From assembly GCF_026427775.1 (NCBI RefSeq), contig NZ_CP044532.1, positions 186,001-250,000 of the forward strand: a stretch of DNA of 64,000 nt, read 5' to 3'. Position 1 is the first letter of the stretch, and every line of letters starts with the position of its first letter. The position numbers and the translations under genes were made by a program. This document shows, piece after piece, positions 18,461 to 27,695 of this stretch. The notes under the pieces are model-generated. The model ran no database searches and was not told where the DNA came from. It saw only the letters and a list, made by a program, of their open reading frames with translations. The stretch is from Arthrobacter sp. CDRTa11. Lineage in GTDB: Bacteria; Actinomycetota; Actinomycetes; Actinomycetales; Micrococcaceae.

Positions 18461-18475
18461 TTTCTGATCAAGAAA
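18461..18475. promoter_or_regulatory. Inverted repeat TTTCT-GATCA-AGAAA upstream of the nitrilase gene
   Basis: The repeat lies 73-87 bases upstream of the nitrilase ATG, where an AraC activator would bind. The arms are only five bases, so this is a weak candidate. Confidence 0.25.
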
Positions 18476-18547
18476 CCCGGGAAGCCGCGCCCTAGTGTGG
18501 AGCTCATATCCACTTTTGTGACCCCCATCACGCGATAGGAAACAGCA

Positions 18548-19582
18548 ATGAATCACCCCCAGTTCAAAGCAGCAGCCGTCCAGGCAGCACCTGTATTCCT
18601 CGACCTGGACAAGACCATCGACAAGTCGGTGGCCCTGATCGAGGACGCCGCCCGGAACGGTGCGGAGCTGATCGCCTTCCCTGAAACCTGGCTCCCGGGG
18701 TACCCGTGGTACGCCTGGCTGGACGCCCCGGCGATGTGGCTGCCGCAGTACACGCAGCGCTACTTCGATAATTCGCTGGAGTACGGCACGCCCCCGGCTG
18801 AGCGGATCTCGAAGGCCGCCAAGGACAACAACATCGTCGTCAGCATGGGCCTCAGCGAACGAAGCGGGGGCAGCCTGTATATCGCTCAATGGTTCATCGA
18901 CAGCGACGGGCAGACCATCTCCCAGCGCCGCAAGCTGAAGCCCACCCACGTGGAGCGCACGATTTTCGGCGAAGGCGACGGAAGCGATCTCGCCGTCTGG
19001 GACACCAGGCTGGGCCGCATCGGCGGGCTCTGCTGCTGGGAGCACCTGCAGCCGTTGTCCAAATACGCCATGTACGCCCAGAACGAGCAGGTCCATGTTG
19101 CCGCCTGGCCAAGCTTTTCACTCTATGAAGGTGGCGCCTATGCGCTAGGCCCCGAGGTCAACACCTCGGCCTCGCGGATCTATGCCGTTGAAGGCCAGTG
19201 TTTCGTCCTGGCTCCGTGTGCCACCGTTTCGCAGGACATGGTGGACGAAATGTGCACCACAGACATGCAGAAGGCGCTCCTCAAGACAGGCGGCGGACAT
19301 GCCCGCATCTTCGGACCCGACGGCCAGCAGCTCCACGAGTCCCTTCCGGCAGGCGAGGAAGGCCTGATCTACGCTGAGATCGACCTGGGCCTGATTTCAG
19401 TGTCGAAGGCTGTGGGGGACCCCGCGGGCCACTACTCCCGGCCCGACGTCACGCAGCTGATCCTCAACAAGGCTCCTCGGCGGGCCGTCGTCGATACCGT
19501 GCCGCCATCAGATGCCCCACCCGCCATTGAAATGCCCCGCGACGTGGACGAGCCGGCCCTTCCAGCGCTGGCCGCACTCTAG
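18548..19582 (+). CDS. Nitrilase
   Basis: The 344-residue enzyme belongs to the nitrilase branch of the CN-hydrolase superfamily, converting nitriles directly to carboxylic acids and ammonia. The catalytic triad is clear: E46 in AFPETWLPGYPWY, K131 in RRKLKPTHVERT, and C163 in GGLCCWEHLQPL. The last two motifs are typical of true nitrilases rather than amidases. AGGAAACAGC precedes the ATG. The aldoxime dehydratase gene follows within about 35 bases, so the pair should turn aldoximes into acids through nitriles. The C-terminal tail after residue 300 is Pro/Ala-rich and variable in this family. Confidence 0.93.
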   Translation: MNHPQFKAAAVQAAPVFLDLDKTIDKSVALIEDAARNGAELIAFPETWLPGYPWYAWLDAPAMWLPQYTQRYFDNSLEYGTPPAERISKAAKDNNIVVSMGLSERSGGSLYIAQWFIDSDGQTISQRRKLKPTHVERTIFGEGDGSDLAVWDTRLGRIGGLCCWEHLQPLSKYAMYAQNEQVHVAAWPSFSLYEGGAYALGPEVNTSASRIYAVEGQCFVLAPCATVSQDMVDEMCTTDMQKALLKTGGGHARIFGPDGQQLHESLPAGEEGLIYAEIDLGLISVSKAVGDPAGHYSRPDVTQLILNKAPRRAVVDTVPPSDAPPAIEMPRDVDEPALPALAAL

Positions 19583-19615
19583 ATGGATCGGGGCAGCGAC
19601 GGGCAGGAACCGACC

Positions 19616-20653
19616 ATGGAATCTTCCATCCCGGCGCACCTTCGGGTGGAACGGACGCGGCCCAAGCGCGTGGGCGACACCTACACCCCGCCTTACCCCT
19701 CGTACTCAGTGCGCTTCGCGGAAGGCGTCAGCCAGCTTGTCTGCGCCTTTTTCGGCGTCCAAAGCAGGCGGCCGCTGTCCAGCGGGGCGAGGTCAGCTTC
19801 CGCTGCAATGTGGGAACTGTGCGCACAGGATGATGGACCAATATCCCGTGAGTACGCCGTCCATACGGACGAGCAAGGCTTCGACAACCAGATCATCATC
19901 GCCTACTGGGACGATGCTGATGCCTATGGGCGCTGGTTCGAGAAGCACCGCGGGGCACTGATTGGCGTTGGACTGACACCTCCAGATCACGGGCGCTGGA
20001 TCGAAGCCTTCAGCCCGGAAGCACGTGGCTTCGAGACGCTGTACTCGGCCAACACCTTCCCGGAAGGGGCCGCCCGGGTGGCCATAGGAGGATACAGCGG
20101 GGAAATCCAGGAACACGGGTACTGGGGAAGCATGCGTGACCGCCTTCCGATTGCACAAACAGAGGCCCTGGAGCCTGTCGGCCACCCATACGCCGCCGGG
20201 AACTCCGGCATCGTCCGGGTGGAACCCCACCACAACCTGGCAATCATCCGCTCCGGCCAGGACTGGAGCCTTTGTGAAGACGCAGAGCGTGCGTCCTATT
20301 TCGGCGACGTGGAGCCCCAACTGAAAGCAGGGATGGACTTCCTGACGACAGACGGCGCATCTATCGGGTGTTACGCGAACAGGTACATGACCAGCAGCGA
20401 CGGCGACGGTACTGTCCTTGAACAGAGCTTCGGCCTGAGCTTTTGGCACAGTCTGGAGGATATGGAGAGATGGGCGGAATCCCATCCCACCCATGTCGCC
20501 ATCTTTATGGCTGCCATGAAATTCCTCCAGGCCAACGCGGGCGCCAGGTTACGCCTCAGCCATGAAGTGGCAGTGGTCTCACGCGGGCAGCAGTACTACG
20601 AGTACAACAATTGCCACGCCACAACGGGCATGCTCGGCGCCAGCAGGCCTTAG
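19616..20653 (+). CDS. oxd: Aldoxime dehydratase (phenylacetaldoxime dehydratase family)
   Basis: The 345-residue haem enzyme dehydrates aldoximes to nitriles. From memory of the Pseudomonas OxdA sequence, the match runs end to end. The proximal haem His is H293 (SHPTH, OxdA H299), the distal catalytic His is H316 (RLSHEV, OxdA H320), the assisting Ser is S213 (IRSGQDW), and an Arg lies in GSMRDR. The ATG at 19616 gives the MESxI start seen in relatives and has CAGGAA upstream; the ATG at 19583, directly after the nitrilase stop, would add 11 residues. The nitrile it makes is the substrate of the upstream nitrilase. Confidence 0.93.
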   Translation: MESSIPAHLRVERTRPKRVGDTYTPPYPSYSVRFAEGVSQLVCAFFGVQSRRPLSSGARSASAAMWELCAQDDGPISREYAVHTDEQGFDNQIIIAYWDDADAYGRWFEKHRGALIGVGLTPPDHGRWIEAFSPEARGFETLYSANTFPEGAARVAIGGYSGEIQEHGYWGSMRDRLPIAQTEALEPVGHPYAAGNSGIVRVEPHHNLAIIRSGQDWSLCEDAERASYFGDVEPQLKAGMDFLTTDGASIGCYANRYMTSSDGDGTVLEQSFGLSFWHSLEDMERWAESHPTHVAIFMAAMKFLQANAGARLRLSHEVAVVSRGQQYYEYNNCHATTGMLGASRP

Positions 20654-20672
20654 CCGCCAGCAGGGCCTGGCA

Positions 20673-20702
20673 GCCGGCAGCACAGGTCCCGGTGCTGCCG
20701 GC
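20673..20702. terminator. Hairpin between convergent oxd and NTF2-like genes
   Basis: GCCGGCAGCAC (20673-20683) pairs with GTGCTGCCGGC (20692-20702). It lies 20 bases past the oxd stop and 22 bases past the end of the convergent gene, so it may serve both. Confidence 0.6.
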
Positions 20703-20723
20703 CGCGGCGCCCGGGCAGGTGAG

Positions 20724-21125
20724 TTAGGGGCGTCCCCAGAAGGCGTCTTCTGCCTGGCCGTCCTCCGAGAACAGACGCACTTCGGAGATTTTTCCGTTGC
20801 GAACCGTGAGGAGGTCTACGCCGGACATGTCCATGGAGACGTCGCCGCGCTTGCCGGAGAACCGGACCGGAACTGCCACGAACTCGCCATTGACCATGGC
20901 CGGTCCGGTGACGGCGAGCTGGAAGGTGCCCTGGCTTGCCTCCATCATCCCGCCGAGCAACGAGCCCACGCCATCGATACCCGAATGATCCCCGGAGAAT
21001 TGATTCGCACCCGGCTGGTGCCACACCACGTCCGGGCTTAGCAGTGCCATTGCCGCTGGGACGTCACCGCGTCCGAGGGCGTCAAAGTATGAGGCGGTCA
21101 CGGCCGCCGGAGTCTGGTCAGTCAT
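20724..21125 (-). CDS. NTF2-like (SnoaL-type) protein
   Basis: The 133-residue protein has the compact alpha+beta NTF2 fold: an initial helix (VTASYFDALGRGDVPAAMALL), a conserved VVWHQPG strand and a final strand set with IDLLTVRNGKISEVRLF-like pattern. Members include small isomerases, polyketide cyclases and binding proteins, so no reaction can be assigned. It is divergent from an HxlR regulator whose start lies 83 bases away across two palindromes. It is therefore probably that regulator's target, perhaps in a redox or electrophile response. Confidence 0.8.
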   Translation of the reverse strand: MTDQTPAAVTASYFDALGRGDVPAAMALLSPDVVWHQPGANQFSGDHSGIDGVGSLLGGMMEASQGTFQLAVTGPAMVNGEFVAVPVRFSGKRGDVSMDMSGVDLLTVRNGKISEVRLFSEDGQAEDAFWGRP

Positions 21126-21159
21126 CTGGTTCTCCTTCGCTTGGGCTTACCCGCCTATG

Positions 21160-21192
21160 GTTACAGTCGGTAACCTGTTACATCAACGTAAC
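21160..21192. promoter_or_regulatory. Tandem palindromes GTTAC-N5-GTAAC and GTTAC-N6-GTAAC (HxlR operators)
   Basis: Palindrome one spans 21160-21174 and palindrome two spans 21177-21192, both between the divergent NTF2-like and HxlR genes. Spacing of about 17 bases centre to centre suits two dimers side by side. Binding by the adjacent HxlR protein is inferred. Confidence 0.65.
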
Positions 21193-21208
21193 TAAGGAGC
21201 CTGATGCC

Positions 21209-21592
21209 GTGAGTGTGCCTGCCTGGAATGTCATGGTGGCGACCTGCCCCTCGCGGACTTCCTTGGCGAAGATCGCCAACAAATGGACCGCAATGATCGT
21301 CATCGCCTTGAGCGGGGGCCCCTTGAGGTTCGGTGAACTGCGGGAGGCGGTGGACGGCATCAGCGGGAAGGTCCTGGCCGATACCCTGCGGGACCTGGAG
21401 CGGGACGGGATTGTGGGCCGTACCGCCTATGACGAGATGCCGCCGCGCGTCGAGTATGAGTTGACCGCTCTCGGCCAAACCCTGCGCGAGCCACTGACGG
21501 CGCTGGGCCTCTGGGCGGAGGAGTACATCGAAGACGTCATGTCAGCGCGCGAGTCCTACGACAGGCGCGTCACCCCGGCTGCGTTCACTTAG
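21209..21592 (+). CDS. HxlR family transcriptional regulator
   Basis: The 127-residue winged-helix protein has the family core: a Cys near the N-terminus (MVATCPSRTSLAKIANKWTAM), RFGELREAVDGISGKVLADTLRDLE for the recognition region, and a wing (YDEMPPRVEYELTALG). HxlR proteins often sense aldehydes, quinones or thiol stress through that Cys. The GTG at 21209 follows AAGGAG with nine bases of spacing. An ATG at 21204 is out of frame. The gene is divergent from the NTF2-like gene and is the likely binder of the two palindromes between them. Confidence 0.88.
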   Translation: MSVPAWNVMVATCPSRTSLAKIANKWTAMIVIALSGGPLRFGELREAVDGISGKVLADTLRDLERDGIVGRTAYDEMPPRVEYELTALGQTLREPLTALGLWAEEYIEDVMSARESYDRRVTPAAFT

Positions 21593-21642
21593 AGGGCGGC
21601 TGCCTTCCGCGGCCCGTGAGGCATTGGAACGGGCTGGCGTTC

Positions 21643-22608
21643 TCAGTACGACGTCGGACGCGTGAGCCGGGCGTCGAAGTGGCGCCTGTACTCCGTTGGG
21701 GTGGTGGAAAAGGCCGTTGCGAAGTTTTGTCGCAGGGTAACGGCGCTGCCGAAGCCGCAGTCAGCCGCAACCTGATCAACGGACAAGTCCGTCGTTTCAA
21801 GCATCCGCCGGGCAGCGTCCAGCCGCCGGATGCGTATCCATGCAGAGGGTGTTGTCCCTGTTGTTGCCCGGAAGGCGCGGACGAAGGTCCGCCGGCTCAT
21901 GTGCGCTTGGGCGGCGAGGCGATCGATGCTGAGGGGCTCGCCCAGGTGGCCCAGGGCCCATTCAAGCAGGCGGGCCATCGGGTCATCTGAGGAGCGCGGC
22001 GGAACGGGGTGTTCAATGTACTGCGCCTGTCCGCCCTCCCGATGCGGGGCGATGACGAGGCTGCGGGCTACCTGGTTCGCCGCATCCGCCCCGAGACGTG
22101 CCCGGACCAGATGCAAACAGGCATCCAGTCCGGATGCCGTGCCGGCGGACGTCAAGACGTCACCATGATCGATATACAGCACTGTTTGATCAAGGAAAAC
22201 ATCAGGGTGGCGGACAGCAAGGGATCCGAAGGCTTGCCAGTGCGTGACTGCCCGGCGCCCGGAAAGCAGACCGGCATCGGCAACCGGGATGGCGCCAAGA
22301 CATAGCCCCAGGATTGTCACACCGCGCTGGTGTGCTTCCTGAAGCACGCGCCGCAGCGGTTCGCTCGAAGCGCGGCCGTCGTCGAACCAGGAGGGCACCA
22401 CCACAACGTCCGCCTCTTCCGCCGCAGCAGGGCCCTGGACCTCTCCGAGCTGATAGCCCTCTGCTGTTCGAACGTGGCCGGCCTGGTCTGAGAAGAGTAC
22501 GGTCTTCCATTCCGCAAGTTCCTGACGCGTGACCTCGTCGAAAACCATCTGTGGCACAGCGAGATGGAACATGGTTACTCCGTGGAAGGCGTAGATCGCG
22601 ATGCGCAT
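21643..22608 (-). CDS. GlxA family (DJ-1/PfpI + AraC) transcriptional regulator
   Basis: The 321-residue protein joins a DJ-1/PfpI-like domain (residues 1-165, nucleophile-elbow-like GLCLGAIPVADAGLL) to an AraC HTH (HMSRRTFVRAFRATTGTTPSAW and VAADCGFGSAVTLRQNF). GlxA-type regulators control catabolism of small amines, amides and betaines. AAAGGAACC lies just before the ATG at 22608. The longer reading to 22830 would enter the divergent isochorismatase gene and is rejected. That neighbour, 135 bases away, is the probable target. Confidence 0.88.
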   Translation of the reverse strand: MRIAIYAFHGVTMFHLAVPQMVFDEVTRQELAEWKTVLFSDQAGHVRTAEGYQLGEVQGPAAAEEADVVVVPSWFDDGRASSEPLRRVLQEAHQRGVTILGLCLGAIPVADAGLLSGRRAVTHWQAFGSLAVRHPDVFLDQTVLYIDHGDVLTSAGTASGLDACLHLVRARLGADAANQVARSLVIAPHREGGQAQYIEHPVPPRSSDDPMARLLEWALGHLGEPLSIDRLAAQAHMSRRTFVRAFRATTGTTPSAWIRIRRLDAARRMLETTDLSVDQVAADCGFGSAVTLRQNFATAFSTTPTEYRRHFDARLTRPTSY

Positions 22609-22658
22609 CCGGTTCCTTTCACGCTTTGGCCTGAATCCATCGTATATCGGCATTCGTG

Positions 22659-22671
22659 CCACTGGTAGTGG
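22659..22671. promoter_or_regulatory. Short palindrome CCACT-GGT-AGTGG
   Basis: It lies between the divergent GlxA-type and isochorismatase genes. It is a possible operator; the arms are only five bases. Confidence 0.3.
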
Positions 22672-22743
22672 TCGCCCGTGGCGGGAAGGATGGAATGGTT
22701 GCCCCCAGGCGGCAAGCGAACCACTATTCGGGAGAACTTGACC

Positions 22744-23382
22744 ATGAACACCCCTCGCCGCGCCCTTATCCTCATCGATGTGCAGCAGCAGTACTTCAAC
22801 GGACCCTTCGAGATCCAGTACCCGCCGCACCAGGAGTCCCTACCGATGATCGCGCGGGCTGTCGACGCAGCCACCGCCGCGGGCATCCCCATCGTGGCCG
22901 TACAACACAGGGCAGGTGAGGGCGCTCCGGTCTTCGCGCCAGGCACTCCCGAATTCGAACTCCACCCCGAGATCGAAGGCCGCAGAACCGAGGCATGGAA
23001 GGGAGTCGTCAAGCAGTATGGCTCCGTTTATGCGGACACCGACCTCACTGGGTGGCTGCGCGAGCAGGACGTCGACACCGTCACCCTGGTTGGTTACATG
23101 ACCAACAACTGCGTCCTCGCTTCGGCCGTTGAAGCTGAGTCGCTGGGCTTCACCACCGAGGTTCTGTCGGATGCCACCGGGGCCATCAACCTCGCCAACG
23201 ATGCAGGTTTCGCGGACGCAAGAACAGTCCATTCCACTCTCCTTACCCTGTTGAATTCAAACTGGGCAGCCGTGAGCACCACTGATCAGTGGGCAGGTGC
23301 CCTGGAAGCCGGGGAGGCGCTGACAAGAAGTGATCTCGGCAACTCCGCAACGGCGGGTGCCGCGCGCTTGGCCACCGCCTAA
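22744..23382 (+). CDS. Isochorismatase family cysteine hydrolase
   Basis: The 212-residue protein has the isochorismatase-like fold with the Asp of ALILIDVQQQYF, a Lys in the TEAWKGVVKQYG region, and the nucleophilic Cys in YMTNNCVLAS. These form the D-K-C triad of nicotinamidases, N-carbamoylsarcosine amidases and related amidohydrolases. The substrate is not evident. The ATG at 22744 gives the usual N-terminus (MNTPRRALILIDVQ). The regulator it faces suggests inducible amide or carbamoyl catabolism. Confidence 0.88.
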   Translation: MNTPRRALILIDVQQQYFNGPFEIQYPPHQESLPMIARAVDAATAAGIPIVAVQHRAGEGAPVFAPGTPEFELHPEIEGRRTEAWKGVVKQYGSVYADTDLTGWLREQDVDTVTLVGYMTNNCVLASAVEAESLGFTTEVLSDATGAINLANDAGFADARTVHSTLLTLLNSNWAAVSTTDQWAGALEAGEALTRSDLGNSATAGAARLATA

Positions 23383-23389
23383 CCGGCTC

Positions 23390-23418
23390 CCTCGGCTCCT
23401 CGCCCGGAAGAGCCGAGG
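23390..23418 (+). terminator. Hairpin after the isochorismatase gene
   Basis: CCTCGGCT (23390-23397) pairs with AGCCGAGG (23411-23418) a few bases past the stop codon. There is no strong U-tract. Confidence 0.45.
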
Positions 23419-23520
23419 AACCTTCCGGATGTCCCAACTTCCCGTTACCGCGGTCTTACACCGATGCCGCTTTCTGAGACGGTGTTTGAAGGCCACTCCT
23501 TCCCATGGGACCGTGTTCCC

Positions 23521-24099
23521 ATGGGCAAGGTATACGGTGCAATCGACGAGCGGCTGAGAAAATTCATCGAACGGCAAGTTCTCTTTTTTGTGGCCACTGC
23601 GCCACTCTCGGGGGACGGTCATGTCAATGTCTCGCCCCGAGGGCTGCCGGGCACTTTTGCTGTCCTGGACCAGCGCACTTTTGCCTGGCTTGACGTTACC
23701 GGCAGCGGAAGCGAAACCGTCGCCCACCTCAGGGAGAACGGCCGCATCACGATTATGTTCTGCGCCTTCGACGGTCCGCCGAACGTCGTCCGCCTGCACG
23801 GCACGGGGCGGGTAGTCAGCCGGTACGACGACGAGTTCCAGTCGCTCGCCCAACACTTCGACGACAAGCCAGGTGCCAGGGCCGTCATCGTGGTTGACGT
23901 TGTCCGTGTTTCGGATTCATGCGGGTGGGGCGTGCCCCTGATGAGCTTCCAAGGTCATCGCGACCTGCTTGGACCGTACTTTGAACGCAAAGGGACGGAC
24001 GGCAGCGCCGGGTACCGGATCGCCAAGAACCGCACAAGCATCGACGGCCTTGCCGCCTACGACTTCGACCCCGCAAGGGAGAGCCTGCAGGGTCTGTGA
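23521..24099 (+). CDS. Pyridoxamine 5'-phosphate oxidase family protein
   Basis: The 192-residue split-barrel flavin-binding protein belongs to the PPOX/FMN-binding group. The N-terminus reads MGKVYGAIDERLRKFI, the core has FFVATAPL and GHVNVSPRG strands, and TSIDGLAAYD lies near the end. Many members bind FMN or F420 but have unknown substrates. I place the start at 23521 because homologues usually begin there and the upstream in-frame codons (23464-23520) have weak third-position GC. Neither start has a good ribosome site, so a leaderless transcript is possible. Confidence 0.8.
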   Translation: MGKVYGAIDERLRKFIERQVLFFVATAPLSGDGHVNVSPRGLPGTFAVLDQRTFAWLDVTGSGSETVAHLRENGRITIMFCAFDGPPNVVRLHGTGRVVSRYDDEFQSLAQHFDDKPGARAVIVVDVVRVSDSCGWGVPLMSFQGHRDLLGPYFERKGTDGSAGYRIAKNRTSIDGLAAYDFDPARESLQGL

Positions 24100-24158
24100 C
24101 GAGGCCACAGTGGCGGTCATCTAAGATCGTCTAAACAGAGCCCGGCAAGGAGTCCACC

Positions 24159-24536
24159 GTGAAGCACACCCCCATCGACAGCGGAAAGGCCACGCTGGAG
24201 CTTCTTGAAAACGGCGTTGTAAACCTGACGTGGCAGCGCCATCTCAGCCTTGACGTAGCAGACGTCACCGCTGCAATGGCGAGCCTGGATGGTGTTTGCC
24301 AGGGAGTACCCCACCCGTTGCTGGTTGACATGGGCGGCACCATGGATGTCAGCCACGACGCACGTGAAGCATTCTCAGCCCCATCTGCGGCTTCCCGGAT
24401 TGCGCTGCTCGGCTCGACTCCCGTTGACCGGATCCTTGCCAACTTCCGCCCCGCCGGCTCCTATCCCTGCCCCACGCGCTTCTTTACGGACCGGGCCGAA
24501 GCGATGAGCTGGCTCCTGCAGGATCCCACCGACTGA
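24159..24536 (+). CDS. STAS/SEC14-like small protein (DUF7793 type)
   Basis: The 125-residue protein has a pattern of short strands and helices resembling STAS-like domains seen in many Arthrobacter proteins: LLENGVVNLTWQRHLSL, a core PHPLLVDMGGTMDVS strand, and a final helix FTDRAEAMSWLL. No catalytic motif is visible. The GTG start at 24159 has a good AAGGAG six bases upstream. No operon partner is evident. Confidence 0.65.
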   Translation: MKHTPIDSGKATLELLENGVVNLTWQRHLSLDVADVTAAMASLDGVCQGVPHPLLVDMGGTMDVSHDAREAFSAPSAASRIALLGSTPVDRILANFRPAGSYPCPTRFFTDRAEAMSWLLQDPTD

Positions 24537-24719
24537 GTCGGGCTTGCGATTTTTCCTCCTGATACAGGTGCTTGCAGAACGCACGGATTGAACCTGGTCC
24601 CGTTTCGGCAGCGCGGGTTGTCGGGACGCTCGGCCATTCCACGTATTCCGGGTTATCTGAGGGAGGAATAGCATGGACACCAGGCACTGGGGGGCCGCCC
24701 ACCTGCCAGGAGGCGTGCA

Positions 24720-25334
24720 ATGAACCGGAATGCAAAACCGACAAAACCCTTGCTTTTCACGGTTCTCTGGTTCGCCGTGACAGCCGCAGGTTTCACCGTA
24801 TCCGGCGTCATCTTTCATTTTCCTGGTTCATTCCCTCCCAACAACGGGGAAGCGTTCAATCCCGCCGGTATCAACGGTGCCCTTGTCAACGGGCTCGCCA
24901 CCGGAATCGTGGTCGGGGTAGGGCAGATGCTGCTGCTGCGCCTGACCGACCGTTCCAGCTGGCGCTGGGCCGTGGGAACCGCGGCGGCTCTGTTGCTCAT
25001 CCACATCATCGGCGATGTCTTCCCGGACAGCTTTTCCGTTCTGCTCATGGCCGTGTTTGGCGGCCTCCTGCTGGCCGGCGGTCAATGGTGGGCACTCCGC
25101 CTGCCGCTGCGCGATGGGCTTCTTTGGGTTGGCGGCTCGGCAGTTGCCTGGGCCGTGGCGCTCCTGTTAGGCCTTCAATTGACGGCCGGCGCGGACTGGA
25201 GGATTGAACACACGGTGGTCGGGGTGTTGACAGGCTTGCTGGTGGGCGCTGTGACCGCGTCCATCTGGGCGTGGCGTTTGTTCGGCAGCACGTCTGCGGC
25301 GCGCGGCCGGGTCCTGCGAACAGGGGCGCCTTGA
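24720..25334 (+). CDS. Hypothetical multi-pass membrane protein
   Basis: The 204-residue protein has about six hydrophobic segments. The short polar N-terminus leads into a helix at residues 11-33; others lie near 58-75, 83-105, 106-126, 135-152 and 165-185. I do not recognise the family. AGGAGG is placed just before the ATG at 24720. It converges on an IclR gene with a shared hairpin between them. A transport or stress role cannot be told from sequence. Confidence 0.7.
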   Translation: MNRNAKPTKPLLFTVLWFAVTAAGFTVSGVIFHFPGSFPPNNGEAFNPAGINGALVNGLATGIVVGVGQMLLLRLTDRSSWRWAVGTAAALLLIHIIGDVFPDSFSVLLMAVFGGLLLAGGQWWALRLPLRDGLLWVGGSAVAWAVALLLGLQLTAGADWRIEHTVVGVLTGLLVGAVTASIWAWRLFGSTSAARGRVLRTGAP

Positions 25335-25341
25335 CGGTGTG

Positions 25342-25365
25342 CCGGCCCCGACAGGGCAGGGCCGG
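25342..25365. terminator. Hairpin between convergent membrane protein and IclR genes
   Basis: CCGGCCC (25342-25348) pairs with GGGCCGG (25359-25365) in the 39-base gap between two convergent stops. Confidence 0.45.
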
Positions 25366-25373
25366 AACGAGAC

Positions 25374-26207
25374 TCAGCCGTGCGGGTGGTCGGAGGGGCG
25401 TGTCCGGGTGTAGCCCATCTTGGCGCTGATCTGGACTCCGGCCTGCTTCGCCGCCTCAAGCAGCCCGGGCTCCTTTTCCGGATCAAAGCGGAAGGCAGGT
25501 CCGGAGATGCTGACGGCGCCTATCACGGTTGCCATGTGGTTGTGGACGGGCACGGATACGGAGTTGAGCCCGATCTCGAATTCCTCCAAGGCCAATCCAT
25601 AGCCTTGACGGGCGACTTCCAGCAGCTGGGCTTCGAGCTTGTTTCGGTTGGTGATGGTCCGGGGAGTCCTGGCCTGCAGTCCGGTTTCCTTCAGGATGCG
25701 GTCGCGTTCCTCGACGGACAGTGCGGCCAACAGGACTTTTCCGCTTGAGGTCGCGTGCAGGGGCGTGAGGCTGCCCACCCAGTCGTAGGTAGCAAGCGAT
25801 GAAGGGCCCATGGCCTGGTCCACGTTGACGGCGAAGTTGGACCTCAGGACGGCCAGGTTTACGGTTTCCTTGAATTGCTCGGCCAGGCTTTCAAGCACTG
25901 GGCGGGCTTCCCGCACCAGGCTGAGCCGGCCGGGAATGGAGCTCGCCAGCCTCAGGACGCCAAAGCCCAGCTGGTACTTTCCGCGTTCGCTGTTCTGGTG
26001 GACCATCTCCCTGGTGACCAGCGCGCCGAGGAGCCGCGAGGCGGTGGACTTGTGGATGCCCATTTCCTCGGCGATTTCGCTGACGCCGGCATGGCCGTCG
26101 CGGGCCAGGATTTCCAGCACCGCAAGGGCCCTGTCCACGGACTGAACGCCGCCGTGCTGCCCGCCTTCAGCGTCATTCTCAGATTCAGGGTCAGTCTTCG
26201 AAGCCAT
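25374..26207 (-). CDS. IclR family transcriptional regulator
   Basis: The 277-residue protein has an N-terminal winged helix (VSEIAEEMGIHKSTASRLLGAL, about residues 42-63) and a C-terminal IclR effector domain (LTPLHATSSGKVLLA, EEFEIGLNSVSVPVHNH, ATVIGAVSISGPAFR). The ATG at 26207 follows GGGAG; a second ATG at 26222 would add five residues. No catabolic operon adjoins it, so its target lies elsewhere or outside the window. Confidence 0.88.
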   Translation of the reverse strand: MASKTDPESENDAEGGQHGGVQSVDRALAVLEILARDGHAGVSEIAEEMGIHKSTASRLLGALVTREMVHQNSERGKYQLGFGVLRLASSIPGRLSLVREARPVLESLAEQFKETVNLAVLRSNFAVNVDQAMGPSSLATYDWVGSLTPLHATSSGKVLLAALSVEERDRILKETGLQARTPRTITNRNKLEAQLLEVARQGYGLALEEFEIGLNSVSVPVHNHMATVIGAVSISGPAFRFDPEKEPGLLEAAKQAGVQISAKMGYTRTRPSDHPHG

Positions 26208-26299
26208 GATCCATACTCCCAAGTGGTAGTTTCTGCGGCCTGTTTACCCGTCAACAGGCCGCCTGCAGCGTGATTTCGGTTGGTTCCGCAATGCTGATC

Positions 26300-26695
26300 C
26301 TAGACCGGGAAGTGTGACGGGGTTTCTACATCTGGGCTCTTCAGGGCATGGATGGCCACCCACTGGACCAACGGGATGAGGTGGCTGCTCAGTTCCTGCC
26401 CGCTGTCCGTGAGGCTGTACTCCACGTAGGGCGGCACCACGGGCCTGGCATCCCGGTGCACCAGTCCGTCAGCTTCCAGGGTGCGAAGGGTCTGCGCCAG
26501 CATCTTTTCGCTGATACCGCCGATGGTGCGGCAGAGTTCGCTCCACCGCAGGGTGCCCGCCGACAGGGCTATCAGCACCAGGGTTCCCCACTTGTTGGTG
26601 ACGTGGCTGAGCAGGACCCTGGACGGACAGTTCTCTGCAAAGACGTTGTCATCGCCCAGGGGCAGTCCCAGATCAGGGAGTTGTGTTTGTGCCAT
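26300..26695 (-). CDS. HxlR family transcriptional regulator
   Basis: The 131-residue winged-helix protein has the family Cys (FAENCPSRVLLSHVTNKWGTL) followed by LRWSELCRTIGGISEKMLAQTLRTLE and the wing VVPPYVEYSLTDSG. It is divergent from a QorB-like reductase. In E. coli the HxlR protein YtfH likewise adjoins QorB/YtfG, which suggests an old regulatory pair responding to quinones or other electrophiles. The ATG at 26695 lacks a Shine-Dalgarno site, so the message may be leaderless. Confidence 0.87.
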   Translation of the reverse strand: MAQTQLPDLGLPLGDDNVFAENCPSRVLLSHVTNKWGTLVLIALSAGTLRWSELCRTIGGISEKMLAQTLRTLEADGLVHRDARPVVPPYVEYSLTDSGQELSSHLIPLVQWVAIHALKSPDVETPSHFPV

Positions 26696-26769
26696 GCAAA
26701 GGAGCTTACCAAAAAGTGCGTACCGCCGGTTTGGAATGTACCAGTGATCCTGTGGGTTGGAAGGGGTGA

Positions 26770-26786
26770 TCGAGCGGTTCGCTCGA
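26770..26786. promoter_or_regulatory. Palindrome TCGAGCG-GTT-CGCTCGA before the QorB-like gene
   Basis: Seven-base arms lie 29-45 bases upstream of the reductase start, in the divergent region with the HxlR gene. It is a plausible operator, though it could also form a small RNA hairpin in the leader. Confidence 0.4.
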
Positions 26787-26814
26787 ATGATCTGCCAAGG
26801 AGAAGGAAACCTCA

Positions 26815-27672
<858 letters not shown>

Positions 27673-27695
27673 GCTGACTGCTTGAGTCCGGAAGA

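Noticed and set aside
23464..23520. N-terminal extension of the PPOX-family gene
   Set aside because: Low third-position GC and no homologous N-terminus; the ATG at 23521 fits the family.
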